A stretch of 64,000 bases of DNA from UBA1794 sp050946375 (lineage in GTDB: Bacteria; Bacteroidota; Bacteroidia; Bacteroidales; Bacteroidaceae): NCBI GenBank assembly GCA_050946375.1, contig JBMNUT010000012.1, forward strand, positions 28,720-92,719, read 5' to 3'. A program made the position numbers and the translations under genes. Below, piece after piece: positions 25,658 through 32,961 of the stretch; position 1 is the stretch's first letter, and the number at the start of each line of letters is the position of its first letter. Below the pieces are notes generated by a model that saw only the letters and a list, made by a program, of their open reading frames with translations, made no database searches and was not told where the DNA came from.

Positions 25658-27805
25658 ATGATGAAATTAAAGACAAAAGCATTGTTTTTGTTTGCCGCTG
25701 CGACTTTGTGTCCGGCGATGCAACTGTTTCCACAGGGAACGGTGGAAGATTACAAAAGAGCCTTTGCCGCAGCTCAGACGTACAGTAATGACAAGATTCT
25801 GGGCAATGCGAGCAATATTCAGTGGAACGGCGATGAACACCGTTTCTGGTACACCACGAATACGGCCGACGGCTTGTCGTATGTGGTCGTAGATGCCGAC
25901 AATAAGACGCGCGCCTCGTATAAAACGATGGAAGAGGTGCGTACAGCGCTGAATATCCCTGCTCCCGAGGAGGAGCGCCGCCGCGGTCCGCGCCGTCCGC
26001 AGAAGCACTGGATGGTGACCGACCCGGAGAATGAGGGCGGTCCCGTCAAGAGTCCGGACGGAAAGATGGAAGCCTATGTGAAAAACTACAATCTGTATGT
26101 GCGTAATCTGGAGACCAAAGAGGAACGCGCCTTGACGAACGACGGCGGATTGGGCTTCTATTATTCTTGTTACATCAGTTGGTCGCCCGACGGGAAGAAG
26201 CTCACGGCCAACAAGCTGCGCCGCGCTGAGAAACATTATGTGAGCTTCGTGGAGTCTTCGCCTGCCGATCAACTTCAACCCAAGCTCCACACGATGGAAT
26301 ACTGCAAGCCGGGTGATGAAGTGGACTACCACGAGCCGCGGATTGTGAATCTGGAAACCGGTGAGGTCATTGCTCCTTCTACCGAACTCTTCAGCCACCA
26401 ATATTCTTTGAGCACGCCTTATTGGTCACAGGACAGCAAGGCTGTTTATTTTGAGTACAATGAACGCGGACATAAGGTGTACCGTTTGTTGGAACTCTCT
26501 GCTGAAACCGGAAAAGTGCGTCCGGTCGTAGAGGAAACAAGCGACAAGTTTGTCAATTATAGCCGCCTCTATCGCCAATTCATCAACGGCGGTAAGGAAC
26601 TCCTCTGGACCAGTGAGCGCGACAACCACAACCATATTTATCTTTATGATGTGGCTACCGGAAAAGTAAAGCGCCAAATTACCAAAGGCGAGTGGTATGT
26701 TCGTCAGATTCTGCGCGTCGATGAAGAAAACGGTGTGATTTACTTCACGGCAAACGGCATGCGTTCGGACGAAGACCCCTATCTGCTCTATTATTACCGC
26801 ATCGGTTTGGACGGAAAGAACCTCGTTTGTCTGACGCCGGAAGAGGGAAACCATTCTGCCCGCTTCTCCTCTGACTGGAAATACCTGGTCGATACATATT
26901 CGAAGGCCGATGTTCCGCCTGTAACCGAGTTGCGCGATGCCGAGACCGGCAAGCTGGTTATGTCGTTGGAGAAGGCTGATATCTCCAAACTCCTGGCCGC
27001 TGGCTGGAAAGCGCCTGAGGTTTTCCACGCTCCGGGCCGTGATGGCAAGACGGAGATGTGGGGAATCATACAAAGGCCTTCCAATTTTGACCCGAACAAG
27101 AAGTATCCGATCATCGAATACATCTATTCCGGCCCGGGCGATGCCTATGTTCCCAAATCTTTCATCCCCTATAACTGGACAACCACGGCGCTTGCTGAAA
27201 TTGGCTTTATCGTAGTTCAGCTGGACGCTATGGGTACGAGCTATCGCTCCAAGGAATTTGAGGAAGTATGCTATAAGAATCTGAAAGATGCCGGCCTGCC
27301 TGACCGTATGGAGTGGATAAAGGCTGCAGCGAAGAAGTACCCGTATATGGATATCGACCGCGTCGGCATTTACGGCTGCTCGGCCGGTGGACAGGAAAGT
27401 ACGGCTGCCGTGCTTCAGTACCCCGACTTCTATAAGGCTGCTTACAGCGCTTGTGGCTGCCACGACAACCGGATGGATAAAATCTGGTGGAACGAGCAAT
27501 GGATGGGCTACCCCATCGACAGCTCTTACGTGGCATGCAGCAACGTGGAGATGGCACACAAACTGCGCGTTCCCTTGATGCTGGTAGTGGGTGAGATGGA
27601 CGATAATGTCGACCCGGCCAGCACGATGCAGGTGGTTAATGCGCTGATTAAGGCCAACAAGGACTTCGATTTGCTGGTAATCCCCGGCGCAAGACACACG
27701 ATGGGTGAAGCCTATGGCGAGCACAAGCGTTACGATTTCTTTGTAGAGAACCTGATGGGTAAATTCCCGCCCAAGTGGAGCGAGTTTTCCAAGGACGCGA
27801 AATAA
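25658..27805 (+). CDS. secreted S9 family (dipeptidyl-peptidase IV-like) serine peptidase
   Basis: 715 residues with an N-terminal signal peptide (hydrophobic LFLFAAATLCPAMQLF). The N-terminal two thirds form a beta-propeller (DPPIV_N) with repeated WSPDGKKL-like blades, and a Glu/Arg/Pro-rich insertion (APEEERRRGPRRPQKH) sits near residue 105. The C-terminal alpha/beta-hydrolase domain has the nucleophile Ser575 in GIYGCSAGG (a Cys before the Ser instead of the more common Trp), the Asp in VGEMDDNVDP and the His in GARHTMG. It removes dipeptides or larger units from peptide N termini in the periplasm. Confidence 0.9.
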   Translation: MMKLKTKALFLFAAATLCPAMQLFPQGTVEDYKRAFAAAQTYSNDKILGNASNIQWNGDEHRFWYTTNTADGLSYVVVDADNKTRASYKTMEEVRTALNIPAPEEERRRGPRRPQKHWMVTDPENEGGPVKSPDGKMEAYVKNYNLYVRNLETKEERALTNDGGLGFYYSCYISWSPDGKKLTANKLRRAEKHYVSFVESSPADQLQPKLHTMEYCKPGDEVDYHEPRIVNLETGEVIAPSTELFSHQYSLSTPYWSQDSKAVYFEYNERGHKVYRLLELSAETGKVRPVVEETSDKFVNYSRLYRQFINGGKELLWTSERDNHNHIYLYDVATGKVKRQITKGEWYVRQILRVDEENGVIYFTANGMRSDEDPYLLYYYRIGLDGKNLVCLTPEEGNHSARFSSDWKYLVDTYSKADVPPVTELRDAETGKLVMSLEKADISKLLAAGWKAPEVFHAPGRDGKTEMWGIIQRPSNFDPNKKYPIIEYIYSGPGDAYVPKSFIPYNWTTTALAEIGFIVVQLDAMGTSYRSKEFEEVCYKNLKDAGLPDRMEWIKAAAKKYPYMDIDRVGIYGCSAGGQESTAAVLQYPDFYKAAYSACGCHDNRMDKIWWNEQWMGYPIDSSYVACSNVEMAHKLRVPLMLVVGEMDDNVDPASTMQVVNALIKANKDFDLLVIPGARHTMGEAYGEHKRYDFFVENLMGKFPPKWSEFSKDAK

Positions 27806-27857
27806 GGCGGAAAGTTCTCTCCTGAAACGGAGAAGTAACCCTCCCTGATATTGAAAA

Positions 27858-27895
27858 CGCGGCAATTCCGAACCGGAGTTACCGCGTTTTTTTGT
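27858..27895 (+). terminator. rho-independent terminator after the S9 peptidase
   Basis: AACGCGG (27858-27864) pairs with CCGCGTT (27884-27890), extended by inner TCCG/CGGA, then a T-run to 27895. Confidence 0.88.
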
Positions 27896-27955
27896 CCGTG
27901 TTCTGCTTCTTGGATTGGGGAGATGCTGTGAGGTAGCGGGTGTGTATGGGTGAAT

Positions 27956-28013
27956 TTGTAACACGGTTGTAATGTGTATGTTATTTTAATACAATACTCT
28001 CCCCGTATTTTTG
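27956..28013 (+). promoter_or_regulatory. Pho-box-like direct repeats and -7 box of the porin gene
   Basis: Three 7-bp repeats at an exact 11-bp period: TTGTAAC (27956-27962), TTGTAAT (27967-27973) and ATGTTAT (27978-27984). The last ends 21 nt before TATTTTTG (28006-28013), a perfect TAnnTTTG box. Two 7-bp repeats with 4-bp spacers is the layout of PhoB sites, which take the place of the -35 region. A phosphate-regulated promoter is inferred from this and from the gene that follows. Confidence 0.55.
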
Positions 28014-28040
28014 CGGCGAAATAAAGAACACACGACAGAT

Positions 28041-29117
28041 ATGATGAAAAAAAGAACTCGTGCCGTGCTTTCCTTGTGTTTGGCATTTGCCGGCGTGGCG
28101 GGTGTACAGGCTGCAGAGAGTGCTGCAGACTCAACGGAAAAGGTGAATTACATGCCCGAGATACATGGTACGGTTCGGGCCAAGTATGAATATCAGCCCG
28201 AAATATCTTCCGGACGTTTCGAAGTGCGCAACGCCCGTTTCAGTCTGACGGGCAACGTCGCTCGTTCCGTAAGTTATAAGGCGGAAATCGACCTCTCCGA
28301 CGAAGGACAGATAAAGATGCTGGACGCGTATGCCCGGTTTAGCCCGTGGAGTAAAAAAGCCGTGAGCCGCAACGGCAAACTTTCGGTAGAAGGAGCCAAC
28401 TTTACGATAGGCCAGATGCGCGTTCCCTTCACGATTGACGCTCACCGCTCGCCGCATCAGCAGTATTTTGCCAACCGTTCGTTTATCGCCAAGCAGGTGG
28501 GTAACGTGCGCGACGTAGGTGCTACGGTGGGAGCGCGTTTCGACGTCGGTTTCCCCATTGTGCTGGAAGCCGGTCTTTTCAACGGTTCCGGACTTACGGA
28601 GCAGAAAGACTTCTGGACAGACCAGGTCAACTATTCGGCCAAGGCGCAGCTCCTTTTCGCACCGGGCTGGAACCTTACGCTGAGTACGCAGCACATCCGT
28701 CCCGACAGTATCGGTATTTATATGTACGACGCAGGCCTTTATTTCGAGCGGGCCGGCTGGCACGTGGAGGCGGAGTACCTCTTGAAGCATTATTCGCAGG
28801 ATGCGTATGGCGATGTGCATGCCGTCGATGCTTTTGTCAGCTATACTTTGCCGCTGCGCAAGGTGTTCCACAGCATGAGCTTCCTGGGCCGTTATGATTA
28901 CATGAGTGACCACAGCGACGGAACACGCGAGGATGGCATACTTGTTACCAATGATTATCGCCGTCAGCGCCTGACTGGAGGTATAACTTTGAGTATTAGG
29001 AAGCCGTTCCTTTCCGACATCCGGTTAAACTATGAGAAATATTTTTATCGGGAAGGAGCGATTCCTAAAGTTTCCGAGCAAGACAAAGTGGTCGTAGAGT
29101 TCATGGTCCGTTTCTAA
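28041..29117 (+). CDS. phosphate-selective porin OprO/OprP family protein
   Basis: 358 residues from the first ATG of the pair at 28041; the -7 box at 28006-28013 rules out any earlier start. It has a signal peptide (cleavage near VQA-AES) and then a 16-strand-type beta barrel beginning PEIHGTVRAKYEYQP and FEVRNARFSLTGNV, the usual OprP opening, and ending with the aromatic strand KVVVEFMVRF. It likely forms a phosphate- or polyphosphate-preferring outer-membrane channel, consistent with the Pho-box-like array before it. No phosphate transporter genes are adjacent. Confidence 0.85.
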   Translation: MMKKRTRAVLSLCLAFAGVAGVQAAESAADSTEKVNYMPEIHGTVRAKYEYQPEISSGRFEVRNARFSLTGNVARSVSYKAEIDLSDEGQIKMLDAYARFSPWSKKAVSRNGKLSVEGANFTIGQMRVPFTIDAHRSPHQQYFANRSFIAKQVGNVRDVGATVGARFDVGFPIVLEAGLFNGSGLTEQKDFWTDQVNYSAKAQLLFAPGWNLTLSTQHIRPDSIGIYMYDAGLYFERAGWHVEAEYLLKHYSQDAYGDVHAVDAFVSYTLPLRKVFHSMSFLGRYDYMSDHSDGTREDGILVTNDYRRQRLTGGITLSIRKPFLSDIRLNYEKYFYREGAIPKVSEQDKVVVEFMVRF

Positions 29118-29132
29118 GCCTTTGGGCGGTTG

Positions 29133-29178
29133 GAAAAAAGTACTGGGGGAAATTCCCGAAAGTACTGCATGAATTCTG
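29133..29178. repeat. palindromic repeat units between porin and cinA-like genes
   Basis: AAAAAAGTACTGGGGGAAAT and CGAAAGTACTGCATGAATTC are two diverged units. The inner GGGGGAAATTCCC also forms a short hairpin that may end porin transcription. Confidence 0.5.
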
Positions 29179-29286
29179 TTTTTCTCTTGCATGAATCGGA
29201 GCTGTGCCGAAGCGGTATTTCCGCAGGGCGCAGCTCCGGTTTCGTTTTGCCTTTGTCTTTTTGTTGGGGAACTGCGTAGCATTCCG

Positions 29287-29294
29287 TATCTTTG
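29287..29294 (+). promoter_or_regulatory. -7 box for the CinA-C gene
   Basis: TATCTTTG matches TAnnTTTG and lies 19 nt before the ATG at 29314, with TGTTG about 20 nt upstream as a weak -33 box. It supports the 29314 start over an in-frame ATG at 29191. Confidence 0.55.
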
Positions 29295-29313
29295 CTGGAA
29301 AGATAGTGAAACG

Positions 29314-29796
29314 ATGGACGACATAATCGAACAGTTGGCCTCCCGCCTGGAGGCAAGAGGCTATACGTTGGCTACGGCAGAGAGCTGCACGGGTGGCCGT
29401 ATCGCGGCAGCCATTACGGCGTGGCCGGGGTGCTCTTCCTTTTATAAAGGTGGGGTAGTGGCCTATTCCAATGAAGTGAAAATGAATTTGCTGCATGTGT
29501 GTCGGGAGACTCTGGACTCCTTCGGTGCCGTCAGCGCCCAGACGGTGCGCGAGATGGTGGCAGGAGCGATGGCTGCCATAGGCGCGGATTGTGCGGTAGC
29601 CACTTCCGGCATTGCCGGCCCGGGAGGCGGTTCGCCGGAAAAGCCGGTGGGAACAATCTGGATGGCTGCAGCCGTGCGGGGAAAAGAACCGCTCGTTTTC
29701 TGCCAGAGTGGCGACGAGGGACGGGAGTCAAACGCCTGTCGTGCCGCAAAGCGCGCTTTGGAACTCCTTTTACAGGCCCTCGATGCGCAGAAATAA
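29314..29796 (+). CDS. pncC: CinA C-terminal domain amidohydrolase (PncC-type)
   Basis: 160 residues, the standalone CinA-C domain. Motifs: LATAESCTGGRIAAAIT (catalytic Ser and Lys region), YSNEVKMNLL and ATSGIAGPGGGSPEKPVGT. It hydrolyses nicotinamide mononucleotide to nicotinate mononucleotide and ammonia in the pyridine-nucleotide salvage cycle. The N-terminal CinA domain is absent, as in the Escherichia coli PncC. The start at 29314 is set by the promoter just upstream. Confidence 0.9.
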   Translation: MDDIIEQLASRLEARGYTLATAESCTGGRIAAAITAWPGCSSFYKGGVVAYSNEVKMNLLHVCRETLDSFGAVSAQTVREMVAGAMAAIGADCAVATSGIAGPGGGSPEKPVGTIWMAAAVRGKEPLVFCQSGDEGRESNACRAAKRALELLLQALDAQK

Positions 29797-29826
29797 GCTG
29801 CTATTTGCGGTTTTTTCAGTGATTTA

Positions 29827-29858
29827 TTTGTATAGTCCCTGCAAATCTGCTATCTTTG
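29827..29858 (+). promoter_or_regulatory. promoter of the rpmB-rpmG-DUF4295 operon
   Basis: TTTG (29827-29830), 20-nt spacer, TATCTTTG (29851-29858): an exact match to the Bacteroidetes consensus. The start codon of rpmB follows 55 nt later. Confidence 0.8.
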
Positions 29859-29913
29859 TGCCCTGTTTTGAAGAAGTACCCCGAAAGAGGAATAATAAAA
29901 AAGAGAAATAAAA

Positions 29914-30174
29914 ATGTCGAAGATTTGTCAGATTACCGGTAAAAAGGCTATGGTGGGCAACAATGTGTCCCACTCCAAGCGGCGTACTAAACGCACGTTC
30001 GACGTAAACTTGTTCAGAAAAAAATTCTATTATGTAGAACAAGATTGCTGGATCAGCCTGAAGTTAAGTGCCGCAGGTTTGCGCCTGATTAACAAAGTAG
30101 GCCTTGATGCCGCATTGCGTGCCGCTGTAGAAAAAGGCTATTGCGATTGGAAAGATATCAAGGTGATTGGTTAA
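29914..30174 (+). CDS. rpmB: 50S ribosomal protein L28
   Basis: 86 residues, basic. MSKICQITGKKAMVGNNVSHS, then RRTKRTFDVNLFRKKF and WISLKLSAAGLRLINKVGL are the standard L28 blocks. The zinc-type cysteines are not conserved beyond Cys5. Structural protein of the large ribosomal subunit and first gene of a three-gene ribosomal operon with a strong consensus promoter. Confidence 0.97.
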   Translation: MSKICQITGKKAMVGNNVSHSKRRTKRTFDVNLFRKKFYYVEQDCWISLKLSAAGLRLINKVGLDAALRAAVEKGYCDWKDIKVIG

Positions 30175-30201
30175 TGTTGTAAAAAGAAGGAGAACAATAG
30201 A

Positions 30202-30390
30202 ATGGCAAAGAAAGTAAAAGGCAACCGGATACAGGTTATCTTGGAATGCACCGAAATGAAGGATAGCGGTCTCCCCGGGACTTCCCGTTATATTACGACC
30301 AAGAACCGCAAGAATACTACCGAACGTCTGGAGCTGAAGAAGTACAATCCTATCCTTCGGCGCGTGACGGTTCACAAAGAAATCAAGTAA
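30202..30390 (+). CDS. rpmG: 50S ribosomal protein L33
   Basis: 62 residues. MAKKVKGNRIQVILECTEMK ... GTSRYITTKNRKNTTERLELKKYNPILRRVTVHKE is typical L33. Only one Cys is present, so this is the zinc-free (C-minus) form. It lies 27 nt after rpmB. Confidence 0.97.
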   Translation: MAKKVKGNRIQVILECTEMKDSGLPGTSRYITTKNRKNTTERLELKKYNPILRRVTVHKEIK

Positions 30391-30414
30391 ATATCTTAAG
30401 AAAGCACATAAGCC

Positions 30415-30573
30415 ATGGCAAAGAAAACTGTCGCAAGTTTGCATGAAGGCTCTAAAGACGGCCGTTCATACACGAAAGTAATCAAGATGGTAAAGTCCCC
30501 GAAAACCGGATCTTACATCTTCAATGAGCAAATGGTGCCCAACGAAGAGGTTCAAAACTTCTTTAAGAAATAA
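30415..30573 (+). CDS. DUF4295 small protein
   Basis: 52 residues, basic: it starts MAKKTVASLHEGSKDGRSYT and ends VQNFFKK. This short protein family follows rpmG in Bacteroidetes and is probably ribosome-associated; its function is not established. It lies 24 nt after rpmG, inside the same operon, and ends at a terminator 55 nt downstream. In many Bacteroides genomes ftsY and rimO come next; here they do not. Confidence 0.9.
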   Translation: MAKKTVASLHEGSKDGRSYTKVIKMVKSPKTGSYIFNEQMVPNEEVQNFFKK

Positions 30574-30628
30574 TTTTTCTACCGGTAAAGAAGATTTTTT
30601 GACGGTTTAAATAATTGACGACTTAAAG

Positions 30629-30671
30629 CTTCCTTTTTCCCGATGAGCGGGCGAAAGGAAGTTTTTTGTTT
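30629..30671 (+). terminator. rho-independent terminator of the rpmB operon
   Basis: CTTCCTTT (30629-30636) pairs with AAAGGAAG (30654-30661), inner CCCG/CGGG, then six T. Confidence 0.88.
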
Positions 30672-30793
30672 TGTGTCTGTGCGAAGTCAGGCAGAGAAGA
30701 AGAAAGCCGAATACGGCACTTGTGGAAAGAAGTCCCGGTTGTGTGCCGGGAATGATGAGGGCCGTCGAGGGTAGCGTGTCTCGTAAACAAAAA

Positions 30794-30824
30794 GAAAGCC
30801 ACGGAGTTTGGGTCCGTGGCTTTC
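30794..30824 (-). terminator. rho-independent terminator of the alanine-rich protein gene
   Basis: GAAAGCCACGGA (30794-30805) and its exact complement (30813-30824) form a 12-bp stem with a 7-nt loop. On the minus strand TTTTTG follows. It lies about 97 nt after the stop of the gene at 30921-31316. Confidence 0.9.
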
Positions 30825-30920
30825 CGCTTCGATATAACCGAAGCAATGAACAGCAGAGATAAATACAATAGTTGAAATTACATCCGGTTGACCGGGAAGA
30901 ATTTCGAAGGGGTCCTTTTC

Positions 30921-31316
30921 TCAAAGGAGTGCTAATAGCGTTTCGGCTTTAGCCTCGCACGAAGCGGGTTCGGCCTTGGTCGTGTCGGTTGCTACGCTGT
31001 CGGTGTAAGCCAACAGTGATGCAGCGGCAGCTTCTTCTTTAGCAGTATCGTTTGCTACGGTGTCGCTGCATGCCATCAGAGCTGCTTCTGCTTTTTCTGC
31101 CTTGCAGCTGTCGGTACTGGTGCTGTCGTTGCTGAAAAGAGCAAAGGCGAGGGCAGTTCCTTTCTGGCATTGCGCAGAAGAGTCGCTTTGTTCTGTAGCT
31201 GTCGTGTCGGGACGCAGCAAATTGTCGTTCAGACTTGCAGAGTTACCTGCGTTTACGAACAATGCGCTGCTGCATACAAATGCACCTAAAAGAGAAAAAA
31301 CTACGTTCTTTTTCAT
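30921..31316 (-). CDS. secreted alanine/threonine-rich repeat protein, unknown function
   Basis: 131 residues. A signal peptide (MKKNVVFSLLGAFVCSSALF, cleavage near VNA-GNS) supports a real gene, as does a correctly oriented terminator. The mature part is built of about three degenerate repeats of ~21 residues with pattern xLxAxxDSVAxDTxKAE: ALFSNDSTSTDSCKAEKAE, ALMACSDTVANDTAKEE and SLLAYTDSVATDTTKAE, ending in LLALL. Each repeat carries a single Cys or aromatic residue. No known domain is recognised. It could be a small exported or lipoprotein-like stress protein; nothing in the context assigns a role. Confidence 0.7.
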   Translation of the reverse strand: MKKNVVFSLLGAFVCSSALFVNAGNSASLNDNLLRPDTTATEQSDSSAQCQKGTALAFALFSNDSTSTDSCKAEKAEAALMACSDTVANDTAKEEAAAASLLAYTDSVATDTTKAEPASCEAKAETLLALL

Positions 31317-31617
31317 GACTAATACTGTTTTAAGAGGTTTTTTGTTATGTCTTTTTTTAGTTTTAGCTATCTGGTCTGTTTTCGGACGCAGACATAAAGA
31401 ATAGAAACAAACCGCGTGCCAAGAAAAAGAGTTTCCCTTATATGGCTGATATATAAGGGAATATAAAAATGGTACTAAGACTGTGGAGTGGGGAATGAGT
31501 GTGGAAAGTGTGGAATATTTCCCCAGTTTCGGGTGTGGCGGGTACTTTTTTCCACAAAAGTTGCTTCTGTCTTTCCTTCGGGATTGAGGGGAAAAGGAGT
31601 GTGGCGGATGCCTTTTC
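31317..31617. other. intergenic region with one hairpin (31433-31461)
   Basis: TTCCCTTATAT (31433-31443) pairs perfectly with ATATAAGGGAA (31451-31461). On the minus strand it is followed by ACTCTTTTTC, so it may end transcription of the sigma-54 regulator gene. The part from about 31525 to 31620 holds weak members of the AAAAGT...CTTTT repeat family. No gene is seen. Confidence 0.55.
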
Positions 31618-32961
31618 CTACGAAGGTTGCTCCAGTCCGTAGGATTTCATCTTATTGTAGAGCGTTTTCCGGTCTATTCCTAAAAGGCGGGCCGCCAGGC
31701 TTTTGTTGTTTCCCGTCTGGGCCAGTGTCTGCAGGATGCGCTCTTTTTCCGACTCTTTGTCGTGCAAGGGGAGCGGAATAGCCGGGGATGTGCTCTTTTT
31801 CTCCACGTCCTCTTTCAGTTCTTCGCTGAGCTGGTCGGGGGTTATGATGCCGTCTTCGGCCAGCAGCACTGCCCGCTTGATCAGATTCCGCATTTGCCTC
31901 AGATTGCCGGGCCATGAATATTGCCCGATGAGTTGCAGGGCTTCCGGCGAGAAGTCTTTCACTTCCTTGTGCAGTTCGCTCCCGGCTTTTTTCAGGAAGA
32001 AGCGCGCGAAGAGCGGAATGTCTTCCTTGCGTTCCCGAAGGGCCGGCATCTTGAGGGTAAATTCGTTGATGCGGTGGTAGACGTCCTCCCTGAAGGTTCC
32101 TTTGACGATGGCTGCCTTCAGGTCTTCGTTGGTAGCGGAAATCAGCCGGATGTCTACCGGAATTTCCTGATTGCTGCCTACCGGTCTGATTTTCCGCTCT
32201 TGAAGGGCGCGCAGAAGCCGCTGTTGCGTTTCGTAGTCCAGATTGCCTATTTCGTCGAGGAAGAGCGTCCCGCCGTTGGCCGATGCGAATGCGCCGGTCT
32301 TGTCGGTCAGTGCTCCGGTGAATGAGCCCTTTACGTGTCCGAAAAACTCGGAGGCGGCCAAGTCGCGGGGTATGGCACCGCAGTCGATGGCGACGAACGG
32401 CTTGTCCTTACGTGGGCTGAGCTCGTGAATCCGGTGTGCCACATATTCTTTTCCGGTCCCGCTGTCGCCGTTGATCAGCACGCTCATGTCGGTGGGAGCT
32501 ACGAGTGCGACGTAGCGGTAAAGTTCGCGCGCTTGCGGGCTGACGCCTTCGATGAACTCGGGCGCGGGTGCGGGAGCTGCCGGACGGGCAGCTGGTGTCT
32601 TTCCGCCGAGTGCCTCGTTTATTTTCTGCATCAGCATGTCGGGCTGCATGGGCTTGGCTATGTAGTCGAAAGCTCCCTCCTTGATGGCCTGTACGGCCCC
32701 CGGCACATCGGCATATCCGGTCATGATGAGGAAGGGCGAGGCGTAGCCCTGTTCCTGCATCCAGCGCAGCAGTTCCAGCCCGTTCTCGTCGGGGAGCCGG
32801 AGGTCGGAGAGTACAAGGTCGGGGATTCCCTTGTCTTCGATGAAGCGGCGGGCCTTTCCTACGCTGGATACGGCTTCGACTTCGAAGTTTTTCTTCCTCA
32901 GCCATTTCGTCAACATCAGGCTGAATGTCAAATCATCCTCTACGATCAATATGGATTTCAT
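31618..32961 (-). CDS. sigma-54-dependent response regulator (NtrC family)
   Basis: 447 residues in three domains. The receiver domain has acidic pocket Glu8/Asp9/Asp10, phospho-acceptor Asp53, Thr81 and Lys103. An Ala/Pro linker leads to the AAA+ domain: Walker A GDSGTGKE (165-172), GSFTGA (212-217, the sigma-54 contact loop with Ser in place of the usual Ala), Walker B GTLFLDE (231-237). A Fis-type helix-turn-helix forms the C terminus (NNKSLAARLLGIDRKTLYNKM). Phosphorylation should trigger activation of RpoN promoters. The start overlaps the stop of the hybrid kinase gene by 4 nt, so kinase and regulator are translationally coupled. Target genes are unknown. Confidence 0.95.
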   Translation of the reverse strand: MKSILIVEDDLTFSLMLTKWLRKKNFEVEAVSSVGKARRFIEDKGIPDLVLSDLRLPDENGLELLRWMQEQGYASPFLIMTGYADVPGAVQAIKEGAFDYIAKPMQPDMLMQKINEALGGKTPAARPAAPAPAPEFIEGVSPQARELYRYVALVAPTDMSVLINGDSGTGKEYVAHRIHELSPRKDKPFVAIDCGAIPRDLAASEFFGHVKGSFTGALTDKTGAFASANGGTLFLDEIGNLDYETQQRLLRALQERKIRPVGSNQEIPVDIRLISATNEDLKAAIVKGTFREDVYHRINEFTLKMPALRERKEDIPLFARFFLKKAGSELHKEVKDFSPEALQLIGQYSWPGNLRQMRNLIKRAVLLAEDGIITPDQLSEELKEDVEKKSTSPAIPLPLHDKESEKERILQTLAQTGNNKSLAARLLGIDRKTLYNKMKSYGLEQPS

